From contig NZ_JOJL01000046.1 of NCBI RefSeq assembly GCF_000721705.1, positions 1 to 64,000 of the forward strand: 64,000 bases of DNA, written 5' to 3'. Shown here piece by piece: positions 32,718-41,700 of the stretch. The notes beneath the pieces are model-generated. The model did no database searches. It worked only from the letters and a program-made list of their open reading frames with translations, and had not been told where the DNA came from. How positions within the stretch are numbered: position 1 is the first letter of the stretch; each line of letters starts with the position of its first letter. This DNA comes from Actinoplanes subtropicus (GTDB lineage: Bacteria; Actinomycetota; Actinomycetes; Mycobacteriales; Micromonosporaceae). The position numbers and the translations under genes were made by a program.

Positions 32718-33377
32718 GTGCGGTTGCTGGTGGTGGAGGACGAGGCGCGCCTGGCGGCGGCGCTGCAGCGCGGCCTGCAGGCCGAGGGTTTCGCGGTCGA
32801 CGTGGCCGGCGACGGGCAGGACGGTCTCGAGATGGCCCGCCACGGCGGCTATGACGCGATGATCCTCGATGTCATGCTGCCCCGGCTCAGCGGTTATCGG
32901 GTGGTGCGCCAGCTGCGTGCCGAGCGCAACTGGGTGCCGGTGCTCATGCTCTCCGCCAAGGACGGGGAGTATGACCAGGCCGACGGCCTCGACTGCGGCG
33001 CCGACGACTACCTGACCAAGCCGTTCTCGTACATCGTGCTGCTCGCCCGCCTGCGCGCGCTGCTGCGCCGCGGCGCGCACGAGCGCCCGCCGGTGCTCAG
33101 CCACGGCGACATCGAGCTCGACCCGGCCGAGCGCCGGGTCCTGGTCGCCGGGTCTCAGGTGGTGCTCACCACCCGCGAGTTCGCCCTGCTGGAATACCTG
33201 ATGCGCCGCCCCGGCGAGGTGGTCAGCAAGATCGAGCTGCTCGACCACGTGTGGGACGCCGCGGTCGAGACCGCGCCGAACGCGGTGGAGGTTTATGTGG
33301 GGTATCTCCGCCGCAAGATCGGCCGCGAGCGGCTGGAGACCGTGCGCGGCGCCGGTTACCGCCTGTCGGGCGGCTGA
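32718..33377 (+). CDS. OmpR/PhoB family response regulator
   Basis: Two-domain regulator of 219 residues. The receiver has acidic residues in VVEDEA, the phospho-acceptor D51 in MILDVMLP, and the conserved lysine in LTKPFSY. The C-terminal winged helix ends EVYVGYLRRKIG...VRGAGYRL. GTG 32718 is the start, with a weak ribosome-binding site (AAAGG). The kinase starts one base after its stop, so the pair is translated together. The divergent LolA/RseB-like gene is the nearest likely target. Confidence 0.94.
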   Translation: MRLLVVEDEARLAAALQRGLQAEGFAVDVAGDGQDGLEMARHGGYDAMILDVMLPRLSGYRVVRQLRAERNWVPVLMLSAKDGEYDQADGLDCGADDYLTKPFSYIVLLARLRALLRRGAHERPPVLSHGDIELDPAERRVLVAGSQVVLTTREFALLEYLMRRPGEVVSKIELLDHVWDAAVETAPNAVEVYVGYLRRKIGRERLETVRGAGYRLSGG

Positions 33378-33378
33378 C

Positions 33379-34722
33379 GTGCGCCGCCCCCGCGAGTTCA
33401 GCCTGCGGTCCCGGCTGATGTGGCTGAGCGTCACGGTGGTCGCCGCCGGCCTGGCCGCCGGTGGCCTGCTGCTGCTCGGCGTGCTCAATTTCGCGTTGCT
33501 GCGCGCGGTCAACGCGGAGGCCGGCGACACCGCGGCCGGCGTGGTCAAGCTGATCGACCAGCATTCGCTGTCCGAGATCATCCAGGTCAACCCGTCCATG
33601 CAGGTGCAGGTGATCGACGGCCAGGACCGGGTGCTGGCCATCTCGGCCGGCGCCGACCGGCTGATCCCGATGCTGCACGACGACGAACTGCGCGGCCTCA
33701 AGGACGGCGAGATCACCGAGATCCCGGGCGACCGGATCGGGCTGCCCGGCGGCGCCGCCCGGGTGGTGATGCGCACGGCCGGCCCGCCCGGCAACCCGGT
33801 CCGGGTGCTGGTCGCCCGCTCCACCGACGACCTCGACCAGGGCGTACACATCCTGCGGGTCACCCTGCTGATCGCCTTCCCGCTGCTGCTCGGCATGCTG
33901 GCGGCGGTCATGTGGCGCGTGCTGGGCGCGGCCCTGCGCCCGGTCGACGCGCTGCGGGCCGGCGCCGAGGAGATCACCGGCGGCACCCGGCACGGCCGCC
34001 TGCCGCTGCCCGAGGCGCGCGACGAGGTCTACCGGCTGGCCGTCACGCTCAACGGCATGCTCTACCGGCTCGAGGCGGCCCGCGCCCGGCAGCGCGCGTT
34101 CGTCGCCGACGCCGCGCACGAGCTGCGCAGCCCGCTGACCAACATGCGGACCGAGCTCGAGGTCGCCCAGCGGCTGCCCGACACCGACTGGCCGGCGCTC
34201 TCCGCCGACCTGCTCACCGACGTCGACCGGCTCAGCCGCCTGGTCGACGACCTGCTGCTGCTGGCCCGCTCCGACGACGCCCGGCCGCCCACCCGGCTCG
34301 CCGACGCCGACCTCGGCGAGGTGGTCGGCAGTGTCGCCGCCCGCTACGACAAGGTCGCCTACACCCCGCCGCCCGAGCCGGTGACGGCCCGGGTCGAGCC
34401 CGACGCGATCGGCCGCGTGGTCGCGAACCTGCTGGACAACGCCGACCGGCACGCCCGCTCCCAGGTCGCCGTCGAGGTGGCCGATGAGGACGGCTACGCC
34501 CGGGTGACGGTCCGCGACGACGGCCCCGGCATCCCGCCCGCCGACCGGGAACGGGTCTTCGACCGGTTCACCCGGCTCGACGACGCCCGCGCCCGGGACG
34601 CCGGCGGGACCGGGCTGGGCCTGGCGATCGTCCGCGAGCTGGTCCGCCGGCACCACGGCACGGTCACCCTGGGTGATGCGTCACCCGGCCTCCGCGTGGA
34701 CATCCGACTGCCGGTCACCTAA
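33379..34722 (+). CDS. Sensor histidine kinase
   Basis: Membrane kinase of 447 residues. Two transmembrane helices (about 15-38 and 155-175) flank an extracellular sensor of about 115 residues. A HAMP region follows, then the H-box in DAAHELRSPLTNMRTELE and an ATP-binding domain with N-box LLDNADRHA, G1 DDGPGIP and G2 GGTGLGLAIV. It should phosphorylate the upstream response regulator. The stimulus is unknown. GTG 33379 is the start, one base past the regulator's stop. Confidence 0.94.
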   Translation: MRRPREFSLRSRLMWLSVTVVAAGLAAGGLLLLGVLNFALLRAVNAEAGDTAAGVVKLIDQHSLSEIIQVNPSMQVQVIDGQDRVLAISAGADRLIPMLHDDELRGLKDGEITEIPGDRIGLPGGAARVVMRTAGPPGNPVRVLVARSTDDLDQGVHILRVTLLIAFPLLLGMLAAVMWRVLGAALRPVDALRAGAEEITGGTRHGRLPLPEARDEVYRLAVTLNGMLYRLEAARARQRAFVADAAHELRSPLTNMRTELEVAQRLPDTDWPALSADLLTDVDRLSRLVDDLLLLARSDDARPPTRLADADLGEVVGSVAARYDKVAYTPPPEPVTARVEPDAIGRVVANLLDNADRHARSQVAVEVADEDGYARVTVRDDGPGIPPADRERVFDRFTRLDDARARDAGGTGLGLAIVRELVRRHHGTVTLGDASPGLRVDIRLPVT

Positions 34723-34822
34723 AGGGAGCCGAACGGGAGCCGGAAAGATCGGTGGGAACTATTCGGACGAGCATGCCGACCAACGGGGCATATCAACCCT
34801 CCGGCGGAAGGTATCGACACCG

Positions 34823-35554
34823 ATGTCCCTGTTCAAGCGCTCGGCCCTGGTGGCCGCCGTGGTCGGCGGCCTGACTCTCGCGCTGGCCGCCCCGGCCTCC
34901 GCGCACGTCACGGTCAACCCGAACACCGCCACGCCCGGTGGCTACACCAAGGTGACCTTCCGTGTGCCCAATGAGAAGGACAACGCGAACACCACCAAGC
35001 TCGAGGTCGCCCTGCCGGCCGGCCAGCCGATCGCCTCCGTCTCGACCAAGCCGATCCCGGGCTGGACCGCGGTCACCGAGAAGACCAAGCTCACCACCCC
35101 GATCAAGTCCGACGACGGCGACATCACCGAGGCGGTCACGAAGATCACCTGGACCGCCGACGCCACCTCTGCCATCAAGCCCGGCCAGTTCCAGGAGTTC
35201 GACGTCTCGCTCGGCCCGCTCCCCACGTCCGGCCAGATGGTCTTCAAGGCCCTGCAGACCTACTCGGACGGCGACGTCGTCCGCTGGATCGACGAGCCCA
35301 CCACGGACGGCACCGAACCCGACCACCCGGCCCCGGTGCTCAAACTCACCGCCGCAACCGCCCCCGCCGCGCCGGCCGCCACCACATCATCGGCCAAGGG
35401 CACGGACGCGTTCGGCATCGCCGGCTTCGTGGCCGGCCTGCTCGCCCTCATCCTGGCCCTGCTGGCCTACCAGCGCGCCGCCCGCAAACCCACCGAAACC
35501 GCCGGATCCGCCGACGAGAGCTCTCCCGAAAAGGTCACGGCCGCACGTAGCTGA
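34823..35554 (+). CDS. YcnI-like (DUF1775) copper-binding membrane protein
   Basis: Protein of 243 residues. A signal peptide ends in PASA, so the mature protein begins with H28 (HVTVNP), the N-terminal histidine of the monohistidine copper brace known in YcnI. The DUF1775 domain covers about 28-180 (TPGGYTKVTFRVPNE, KPIPGWTAV, GPLPTSGQMVFKALQTY). A Thr/Ala/Pro linker and a C-terminal membrane helix (about 198-217) anchor it outside the cell. In other bacteria these genes sit beside ycnJ/copCD; no such neighbour is present here. The ribosome-binding site is weak and far from the ATG. Confidence 0.9.
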   Translation: MSLFKRSALVAAVVGGLTLALAAPASAHVTVNPNTATPGGYTKVTFRVPNEKDNANTTKLEVALPAGQPIASVSTKPIPGWTAVTEKTKLTTPIKSDDGDITEAVTKITWTADATSAIKPGQFQEFDVSLGPLPTSGQMVFKALQTYSDGDVVRWIDEPTTDGTEPDHPAPVLKLTAATAPAAPAATTSSAKGTDAFGIAGFVAGLLALILALLAYQRAARKPTETAGSADESSPEKVTAARS

Positions 35555-35731
35555 AAAGACCCCTATCGTACGAGCGGCGACAAGTCCCGTGGTGTGTGCA
35601 GCGGCCTGATCGCATGGCCGAGGCCGTTGCGCCGCCGCCGGGCTGACCTGCCCACTCACCCTCCCGGCTGGCGAGCGTTACGCAGAGTATTTCTTTCGGG
35701 TGGAACAGGTTCGCCCAGTACATTGCACGCC

Positions 35732-36238
35732 GTGGATAGCGTTGATCGTCTTCTGGGGCGGTTCGGAACGCCCGGCGCCGACCAGGTCCGGCTGATCCTC
35801 GACGCCGAGCCGCTGCTGCCCGATCCGCGGGTCCACGCCTTCCTCATCGCCCTCGCCGCCGACCCGGCCGGCTACGACCTGGCCCGGATCGAGTGCATGA
35901 AGATCCTGCGGCTCTCCCCGCCGGCCGGGCCGGCGGTGTGGCGGCAGGCGGGCCGGGCCGTGGCCGCGGCGCTGGCCGAGGACGACCGGCTGGTACGCCA
36001 ATTCGCGGCGATGTCGCTCGGCCCGTACGCCCAAGATGAAGTTGTCTTTCGAGCCCTCGCCGCGGCGGCCCTGCACGACGAGGATCTCGACGTCCGCTAC
36101 AACGTGCTGGACGCGCTCGAGGAGGCCGGCCCGTCGGACCGCAACGCCGGCCTCCTACGCCGCCTGACCGACGACCCCGAGGTGGGCAACGCCGCGGCCC
36201 GCGTGCTGCGCGCCTGGAATCACGGCGTGTCCAGGTAG
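35732..36238 (+). CDS. HEAT-repeat protein (paralogue of 40088-40618)
   Basis: Soluble helical-repeat protein of 168 residues (VHAFLIALAADPAGYDLARI, ALAEDDRLVRQFAAMSLGPY, DLDVRYNVLDALEEAG). It is clearly paralogous to the protein at 40088-40618: YDLARIECMKILR, AGRAVAAAL and AAMSLGPY are shared. HEAT repeats mediate protein binding, and in actinobacteria such small solo proteins sometimes act as immunity factors; no toxin is adjacent here. I use GTG 35732; no strong ribosome-binding site is visible. Its 3' end overlaps the convergent GH43 gene by 19 bp. Confidence 0.7.
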   Translation: MDSVDRLLGRFGTPGADQVRLILDAEPLLPDPRVHAFLIALAADPAGYDLARIECMKILRLSPPAGPAVWRQAGRAVAAALAEDDRLVRQFAAMSLGPYAQDEVVFRALAAAALHDEDLDVRYNVLDALEEAGPSDRNAGLLRRLTDDPEVGNAAARVLRAWNHGVSR

Positions 36239-37923
36239 GACGGCAGCACCGTGCCGTCCCGGCTCACCAGCCGGGTCGTCTCGATCCGCCACTCGCCGGC
36301 CAGCGCCCGCCCGGTCCCGCTCACCACCCGGTAGAACCCGTCGCCGACGGACACGAACCGCCACTCCTGGCACAAGCCCCGCCCCGGCGACCGGAAGGCG
36401 ATCGTCCGGCCGCAGGCGTTCAGCGCCCGCGTCCCGGCCGGGTCGGCGATCAGCACCCTCCCGACCGGCTGCAACCGGAACTGCTGACACGTCGCGCCGG
36501 TCGCGGTCGCCGTCTGGATCGCGTCCCCGGTGCACCCGGCCGGCTGCAGCACCCGCCCGTTGAGCTTGCTCCGGATCGTGGACCAGCCGTCCGTGGCCGG
36601 GTCGACCGCGAACTGCTGGCAGTCGTTGTGCAGCCAGCCCCACTGCGCGACCCGGGCGCCCTCCGCGTTCACGCAGGCCGCCACCTCGGCGATCTTGTTG
36701 CTGAACCGGTTGTCGATGCTCACGTAGCCGGGGTCGCGCGGGTCGAGCCGCCATTGCGAGCACGTACTCTCCGACGGGGCGGCCAGCGTGATGTCGGCCC
36801 CCTCGTACCCGCAGGTGGCGTTGGACACGACCCGCCCGTCCACCCGGTTCACCAGCTGCAGATAGGCCGGCCCGTGCCCGATCCCCACGCTCCCGGAGAG
36901 CGGGTCGCCGAGCGCCGGCCAGTCGCCCGCCCAGCGCAGCGGCCGCACCGACAGCTTGGGGGCGCCGTTGTCGTACAGGTCGTAGTAGTGGTGCACGTAC
37001 AGATTGCCGTAGACGTCGCCGCCGCCCGGCCCGCGGAACTCGTTGTAGCCGCGCAGCAGTTCCGTCCCGCCGCCGGTCAGCATCGGCGTGCCGGACCGGT
37101 CCACATAGGGCCCGGTCACGCTCGCCGAGCGCCCGACCACGACCCGGTAGTCGCTCTCCACCCCGCGGCAGCAGTAGTCCAGGCTCGCGAACAGGTAGTA
37201 GTACCCGCCGTGCCGCACGATCGACGCGCCCTCGATCGAGGCCCCGCCGCGGGAGGCGAGCGAGTAGATGGCCGGGTCGCCGGCCAGCCCGGTGGCCGGG
37301 TCCAGCCGCCGCATCTTGATCCCGTCCCAGAACGAGCCGAACGCGAGCCACTGCCCGCCGGCCGCGTCGGTGACCAGGTCGGGGTCGATGGCGTTGAAGT
37401 TGTCCGAAGTGGCGGAGCGCAGCACCATCCCGCGGTCCACCCAGTGGTAGTCCGGGCTCGACGGGTCCAGCGTCCGGTTGGTCGCCAGCCCGATCACCGA
37501 GTTGTTGGTCCCGAACGAGCTCGCGGCGTAGTAGAGCCGGTATTCGCCGTGGTAGTAGGAGATGTCCGGGGCCCAGAAGTCGCCCGGCGTGACGCCGAGC
37601 TGCTGCGGGATCCACGCCGGCGCGGTCGTGAAGACCGGCCCGAGCTCCTCCCAGTGCAGCAGGTCGGCCGACCGTTTCATCGGCAGATAGGTCCGGGTGG
37701 CGATGTCCCCGGTGATGAAGGCGTAGTAGTACCGGCCCTGCTTGATCATGGTGGGGTCGTGGGCGATCGGGTCGTTCGCGATCCGTCCGACGGGGGAGTT
37801 CGAGGCGAGCGCGGGCTGCGACAGCACCGCGATCGAACCGACGATCAAAAGCAAGATTGCGTACGCCCGGCAGGCAGCTCTCCGCATTCGAGCATCATCA
37901 TCAATGTTCCGCGGAAAGGCCAT
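36220..37923 (-). CDS. Secreted GH43 arabinan-degrading hydrolase with C-terminal trefoil domain
   Basis: Protein of 567 residues with a signal peptide (ILLLIVGSIAVLSQPALA). Residues about 50-345 form a GH43 five-bladed propeller; candidate catalytic residues are the Asp in IAHDPTMI, the Asp in NAIDPDLV and the Glu in ASIEGASIV, as in endo-1,5-alpha-L-arabinanases. Residues about 355-560 form a ricin-type or AbfB-like carbohydrate-binding region with repeated QW/QF motifs (CSQWRLDP, CQQFAVDP, CQQFRLQP, CQEWRFVS). It should degrade arabinan or arabinoxylan side chains outside the cell. The downstream GH11 and CE4 genes fit the same substrate. An alternative ATG lies at 37887. Confidence 0.85.
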   Translation of the reverse strand: MAFPRNIDDDARMRRAACRAYAILLLIVGSIAVLSQPALASNSPVGRIANDPIAHDPTMIKQGRYYYAFITGDIATRTYLPMKRSADLLHWEELGPVFTTAPAWIPQQLGVTPGDFWAPDISYYHGEYRLYYAASSFGTNNSVIGLATNRTLDPSSPDYHWVDRGMVLRSATSDNFNAIDPDLVTDAAGGQWLAFGSFWDGIKMRRLDPATGLAGDPAIYSLASRGGASIEGASIVRHGGYYYLFASLDYCCRGVESDYRVVVGRSASVTGPYVDRSGTPMLTGGGTELLRGYNEFRGPGGGDVYGNLYVHHYYDLYDNGAPKLSVRPLRWAGDWPALGDPLSGSVGIGHGPAYLQLVNRVDGRVVSNATCGYEGADITLAAPSESTCSQWRLDPRDPGYVSIDNRFSNKIAEVAACVNAEGARVAQWGWLHNDCQQFAVDPATDGWSTIRSKLNGRVLQPAGCTGDAIQTATATGATCQQFRLQPVGRVLIADPAGTRALNACGRTIAFRSPGRGLCQEWRFVSVGDGFYRVVSGTGRALAGEWRIETTRLVSRDGTVLPSYLDTP

Positions 37924-37977
37924 ACCCGGCGGCGCGGCGGCCCCGTGGACCGCCGCGCCGTGCTTCCGGCTCGGGGG

Positions 37978-38649
37978 TCAGGCCGGGGCCACGGCCCGGC
38001 CGGTCTGCGGCGAGATCATGCCGGCGCACAGGCCCCGGCTCGCCAGGCCCTGGGCGATGCGCGGGATCGCGGCGAGCGTGTTCGCCGGCCACTCGTGCAT
38101 CAGGATGATCTGCCCGTTGGTCAGCCGGGCGTTGGCCGCGACGATCGCGTCGACGCTGGCGCCGTTCCAGTCCTGCGAGTCGACGTCCCAGATGATCTGG
38201 GTGAGGCCGTACTTCGCCGCCACCGCCCGTACGGTCGCGTTGGTTTCGCCGTAAGGCGGCCGGAAGAGCTTGGGCCGTCCGCCGCCGGCGTTGGCGATCG
38301 CGGTCTGGGTACGCGAGATCTCCGAGTCGATCTGCGCCTGGGTCTCGGTGGTCAGGTGCGGGTGGGTGTAGCTGTGGTTGCCCACCCACATCCCGGCGCG
38401 GGTCTCGGCCGCCACCTGGGCGGGGTAGGCGGCCGCGTACTGGCCCTCGTTGAACATCGTGGCCCGCAACCGGTTGGCCGTCAGGGCGTTCAGGATGGCC
38501 GGCGTGTGCGCGTTCGACGGCCCGTCGTCGAAGGTGAGCCCGACGTACCCGGTGCAGGCGGCGGCCTGGGCCGGCGTGTTCAGCGCCACGACGGCGACCC
38601 CGCTGGTGGCGACGGCCAGCGCCGCCACGGCGATCCTGGGAATCCTCAT
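37978..38649 (-). CDS. Secreted CE4 polysaccharide deacetylase (acetylxylan esterase-like)
   Basis: NodB-homology enzyme of 223 residues with a signal peptide ending AQAA. Motif 1 is TFDDGPS (D41 base, D42 metal), motif 2 is H92-SYT-H96, motif 3 is RPPYGE, and later motifs include WDVDSQDW and ILMHEW. It should remove acetyl groups from xylan, or alternatively from chitin or peptidoglycan. Its ATG overlaps the stop of the GH11 xylanase gene (TGATG), which strongly favours acetylxylan as substrate. It has no binding module. Confidence 0.9.
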   Translation of the reverse strand: MRIPRIAVAALAVATSGVAVVALNTPAQAAACTGYVGLTFDDGPSNAHTPAILNALTANRLRATMFNEGQYAAAYPAQVAAETRAGMWVGNHSYTHPHLTTETQAQIDSEISRTQTAIANAGGGRPKLFRPPYGETNATVRAVAAKYGLTQIIWDVDSQDWNGASVDAIVAANARLTNGQIILMHEWPANTLAAIPRIAQGLASRGLCAGMISPQTGRAVAPA

Positions 38650-39314
38650 CACGCACCGGCCAGCGTGATGTTCGAGCTGCCGCTGCTGTGGTAGCCCTCG
38701 GTCGCCAAAATCATGTAGTTGAACGCGCCCAGGTTCATGCCGTGCTGCGCCCACGCGTTGAAGTGGTTCCCGGTGGTGATCTTCCCGCCGGTCCGCTTCG
38801 CCTGCCGCACGCTCCAGTACTGGTTGAACGTCCGGATGCCCTGGATGGACGGCGCGTTGTACCGGGTCGTCTCGTAGATGTCGTACGTGCCGCCGTCGCT
38901 GGTGACGGTGCCCTTGTACGTCCCGGTCGGCCGGTACGTGCCGTAGTTGTCCACGATGTAGTACTCGACCAGCGGGTTCGTCGTCCAGCCGTAGAGCGAC
39001 AGGTACGCGTTGCCGGACGGGCTGAAGCTGCCGCTGTAGCTCACCGTCCGCCGCCCGCCGGTGCTCCAGCCCTTGCCGGCGACGAAGTTGCCGACGTTGC
39101 TCCAGCTGGTGCTGTAGTTGCCGCCGGAGCCGAGGGTCATCGAACACGACCCGCTGTCTTTCCAGAACGAGTAGAAGTAGCCGTTGTTCATGCCGGTCTG
39201 GTTCGTCGTGATCGCCGCGTGCGCGACGCCCGGCACGAGGAACACGCCGGCGACCACGGCGGCCATACCGGCCAGCACCCGCCGGCGAGTGCGGCCCTTC
39301 GGGGGAGCGTTCAT
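38649..39314 (-). CDS. Secreted GH11 endo-1,4-beta-xylanase
   Basis: Xylanase of 221 residues with a signal peptide whose n-region is RRRVLAG (no strict twin arginine) and cleavage after AHA. The beta-jelly-roll hallmarks are GYFYSFW, the nucleophile E117 in [24 protein letters not shown] and the acid/base E206 in [11 protein letters not shown]. It cuts the xylan backbone. There is no carbohydrate-binding module. It is translationally coupled to the CE4 deacetylase downstream, an efficient combination for acetylated xylan. I use ATG 39314, preceded by a weak GAGG. Confidence 0.95.
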   Translation of the reverse strand: MNAPPKGRTRRRVLAGMAAVVAGVFLVPGVAHAAITTNQTGMNNGYFYSFWKDSGSCSMTLGSGGNYSTSWSNVGNFVAGKGWSTGGRRTVSYSGSFSPSGNAYLSLYGWTTNPLVEYYIVDNYGTYRPTGTYKGTVTSDGGTYDIYETTRYNAPSIQGIRTFNQYWSVRQAKRTGGKITTGNHFNAWAQHGMNLGAFNYMILATEGYHSSGSSNITLAGA

Positions 39315-39626
39315 GTGCACACCTCTCGTGACGGCCGGCGGCCGGGGACGCCGCCGGCAGGGGACGGGCAGCCCGCATCGAGCCGGCCGGTGGAAGCCGA
39401 CGTGCGCTGCGGTTCGGGGGATGTCATCGAGCCTCGTCGATGGCGCCAATATTGGCCGGTCGCCCGTCCGGTGTCAACAACTTCCGGAGAGTCACCGTAA
39501 TTCGCGGAGGCCGTATTGCCAGGCCCAGCCGCCGTGGTCTGGCCGTTTCCGGGCGTGACCCGGCTCTGAGCTGCGCCGCTAGCCGAAACTTCCGGAGCGC
39601 TTGCACCTGGGGGGCACTATCGGATC
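39315..39626. other. 312-bp intergenic region between xylanase and RDD genes
   Basis: No gene is seen. It is the promoter region of two divergent genes. The word ACTTCCGGAG occurs twice (near 39480 and 39589), and GCCGAAACTTCCGG near 39581 is an imperfect version of the GAAAnTTTC-type palindromes reported upstream of actinomycete xylanase genes. These are candidate sites only. Confidence 0.5.
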
Positions 39627-40064
39627 ATGACGTACCAGTACGCCCAGCCGAACGTCCACGTGACCGGTCGGCGGATCGTCGCCACCATCATCGACGGCAT
39701 CGTCCTCGGCGCCCTCGGCTCGGCCGCAAATGCCGCCGTCGACACCGGCCGGACCACCTCCGGCTTCGACATGACCACAATGAGCTTCGGCGGCAGCCTG
39801 CGCCTGGGCGTCGTGGTACTGCTCTACTACACCCTCTTCGAGGGCCTGACCGGCCGCACGGTCGGCAAGTTCTTCACCGGCATCCGCGTCGTCGACGCCG
39901 GCACCGGCCGCGCGCCCGGCCTGCTGTCGGCCCTGGTCCGCACCCTGCTGCGGGTGATCGACGGCATCTTCGCCTACCTGGTCGGCTTCCTGATCGTCAT
40001 CAACTCCGACCGCCGCCGCCGGCTGGGCGACATGGCCGCCAAAACCCTGGTCGTACGGGCGTAG
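39627..40064 (+). CDS. RDD family membrane protein
   Basis: Membrane protein of 145 residues. The RDD-type pattern is present: R16 in GRRIVATIIDGIVLG and D23 in the first helix, FEGLTGRTVGKFFTGIRVVD after the second helix pair, and a final basic RRRRLGDMAAKTLVV. There are three to four hydrophobic segments. The family is poorly characterised; some members influence ion or compatible-solute transport. It stands alone between convergent and divergent neighbours. Confidence 0.87.
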   Translation: MTYQYAQPNVHVTGRRIVATIIDGIVLGALGSAANAAVDTGRTTSGFDMTTMSFGGSLRLGVVVLLYYTLFEGLTGRTVGKFFTGIRVVDAGTGRAPGLLSALVRTLLRVIDGIFAYLVGFLIVINSDRRRRLGDMAAKTLVVRA

Positions 40065-40087
40065 GCCGGCCCGAGGAGGCAGAACCA

Positions 40088-40618
40088 TCACCCCTCCGGG
40101 TCGGCTACCGGGGCGGTGCCTCGCCCGCCCCAGCTGTCCAGAGTCCGGGCCGCCGCGCGGCCCAACTCGGCGTCGCCGGCCAACCGCCGGAGCAGGTCGG
40201 CGCGCCGGTCGGCGGGGCCCGCCTCGGCGACCGCGGCCAGCGCGCTGTGCCGTACGTCAAGGTCGTCGTCGTGCAGCACGGCGGCCGTCAGCGCCTCGAA
40301 GACCGGCGGGTCGTCCAGATAGGGCCCGAGAGACATCGCGGCGTGCTGCCGGACCAGCTCGTCGTCCTCCCGCAGCGCCGCCGCGACGGCTCGCCCCGCG
40401 TCACGGCGGGCGGCCGGCATCGGCGGCGGCCACCACCGCAGGATCTTCATGCACTCGATGCGGGCCAGGTCGTACTCGCCGGGATCGGCGGCCACCGCGG
40501 TGAGGAACGTGATCACTTCCGGATCCGCGGCGTGCTCGTCCAACGAGGCGACCGCCTCGGCCTTGACGTCATCGTCGGGCGTCGACCGAAACAGCTCGAT
40601 GAGACGACTCTGCCGCAT
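40088..40618 (-). CDS. HEAT-repeat protein (paralogue of 35732-36238)
   Basis: Protein of 176 residues built of short helical repeats (VITFLTAVAADPGEYDLARI, ALREDDELVRQHAAMSLGPY, DLDVRHSALAAVAEAGPADR). The central 60 residues are nearly the same as in the paralogue 4 kb upstream, including YDLARIECMKILR and AGRAVAAAL, while the ends differ. It is likely a protein-binding scaffold or immunity-like protein. I use ATG 40618; the longer frame overlaps the upstream gene's tail. Function unknown. Confidence 0.72.
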   Translation of the reverse strand: MRQSRLIELFRSTPDDDVKAEAVASLDEHAADPEVITFLTAVAADPGEYDLARIECMKILRWWPPPMPAARRDAGRAVAAALREDDELVRQHAAMSLGPYLDDPPVFEALTAAVLHDDDLDVRHSALAAVAEAGPADRRADLLRRLAGDAELGRAAARTLDSWGGRGTAPVADPEG

Positions 40619-40676
40619 CCCAGACCTTCCGCTCACCGAACCCCTGCGATCGACGATGATAGGCCGGTGCCGGCCG

Positions 40677-41574
40677 CTACGGCTGGAGGGCGGTGCGGGA
40701 CGCCCGGTCGGCGGCCACGTAGAGATCGGCACGGTGGTTGTTGCCGGCTTCGGCGGCGAAGGCCGCCACGCGGCTGGCGAGCACGAGCCGGAAGCGGAGC
40801 GGGCCCGTCCGGGGTGGCTTGCAGCAGACCGTAGTACTCCGGCGCGGCCGGCTGCTTGCCGTCGGCAGCCGAGGCCGCGGTCCAGAGCGTCACGGTCGCC
40901 CCGGCCGGGACGCCCGCGCGTACCGCCGTGACATTGCCGTCGGCCGGGAGGTCCAGCCAGCGGCGATCGAGGATGGGCGTGGTCTCCAGCAGGGCAGCGC
41001 CGGGCGAGGTCCGGGCCGCCACGGCAACGGTGCTCCAGAAGCTGTCGTCGGCCGAGGGCAACCCCGTGGTCTCGGGCGACGCGTCGTAGCGCACCGTCGG
41101 GCCGGACACGATCGGTGGCAACAAGGCGGGATCCTCGGTGTACGGCGCGATCTCACCGCTGACCACGCCGCGTACCACCTCGCGCACCTTGACCAGGCCG
41201 AACAGGCTGGCGGCCAGCGAGGCCGCCCACCGGACGGAAGAAACCAGGACGACGCGCCCCAACCCGGAGATGACGACGTCGATCAGGACAAGTGCCCAGG
41301 ACAGCTGAAATGCCCAGTGCCTCGTCAGACCGCTCGCGTCGTCGCCGAAGGAACGCAGGATGGGCTTGGTCCACAACAGCCAGCTGAGCGCGACAAGCTG
41401 CAGAGCGACGATGTCGGCCCGATCGATAGCATCCCACGACGTCCCGGACGCGACGAGCACCACCGCCGCGACAACGTGCAGCGTGGCAACCAAGACGCCG
41501 AGGACGAGCACAGTGCCGGCCAGCATCTCCCACCGGCGCATGGTCTGCGAGGTGGAGGTCAACGTCGTGGTCAT
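40677..41574 (-). CDS. Four-helix membrane protein with frameshifted C-terminus
   Basis: Membrane protein of about 300 residues. Four helices (about 18-43, 54-70, 86-108, 112-130) are followed by a cytosolic domain with FWSTVAVAARTSPGAALLE and VRAGVPAGATVTLW. After EYYGLLQATPDGP (near 40810) the open frame turns into Arg/Pro-rich nonsense ending at 40633. The frame shifted by one continues sensibly: LRFRLVLASRVAAFAAEAG, then NNHRADLYVAADRA, stopping at 40677. I therefore give the repaired end. The cause is one extra G in a GGG run or loss of a CTCCG unit. Family not recognised. Confidence 0.65.
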
Positions 41575-41700
41575 GCTTACTGCCTTCCCCCTATGCCGGC
41601 GCGCCCATCAAACAGGGCGAAGCATGATCTGGTCAACGAATATCAACTCGCGCGGGGCCTGCCTCAGGAACGGTTCGTGTGGCCGGGCAGTCCAAGCGGA

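Noticed and set aside
34755..34780. ECF-sigma-like promoter GGAAC-N17-CGAC upstream of the YcnI gene
   Set aside because: The match is short and of low information in this composition, and no ECF sigma gene is adjacent; not strong enough to list.
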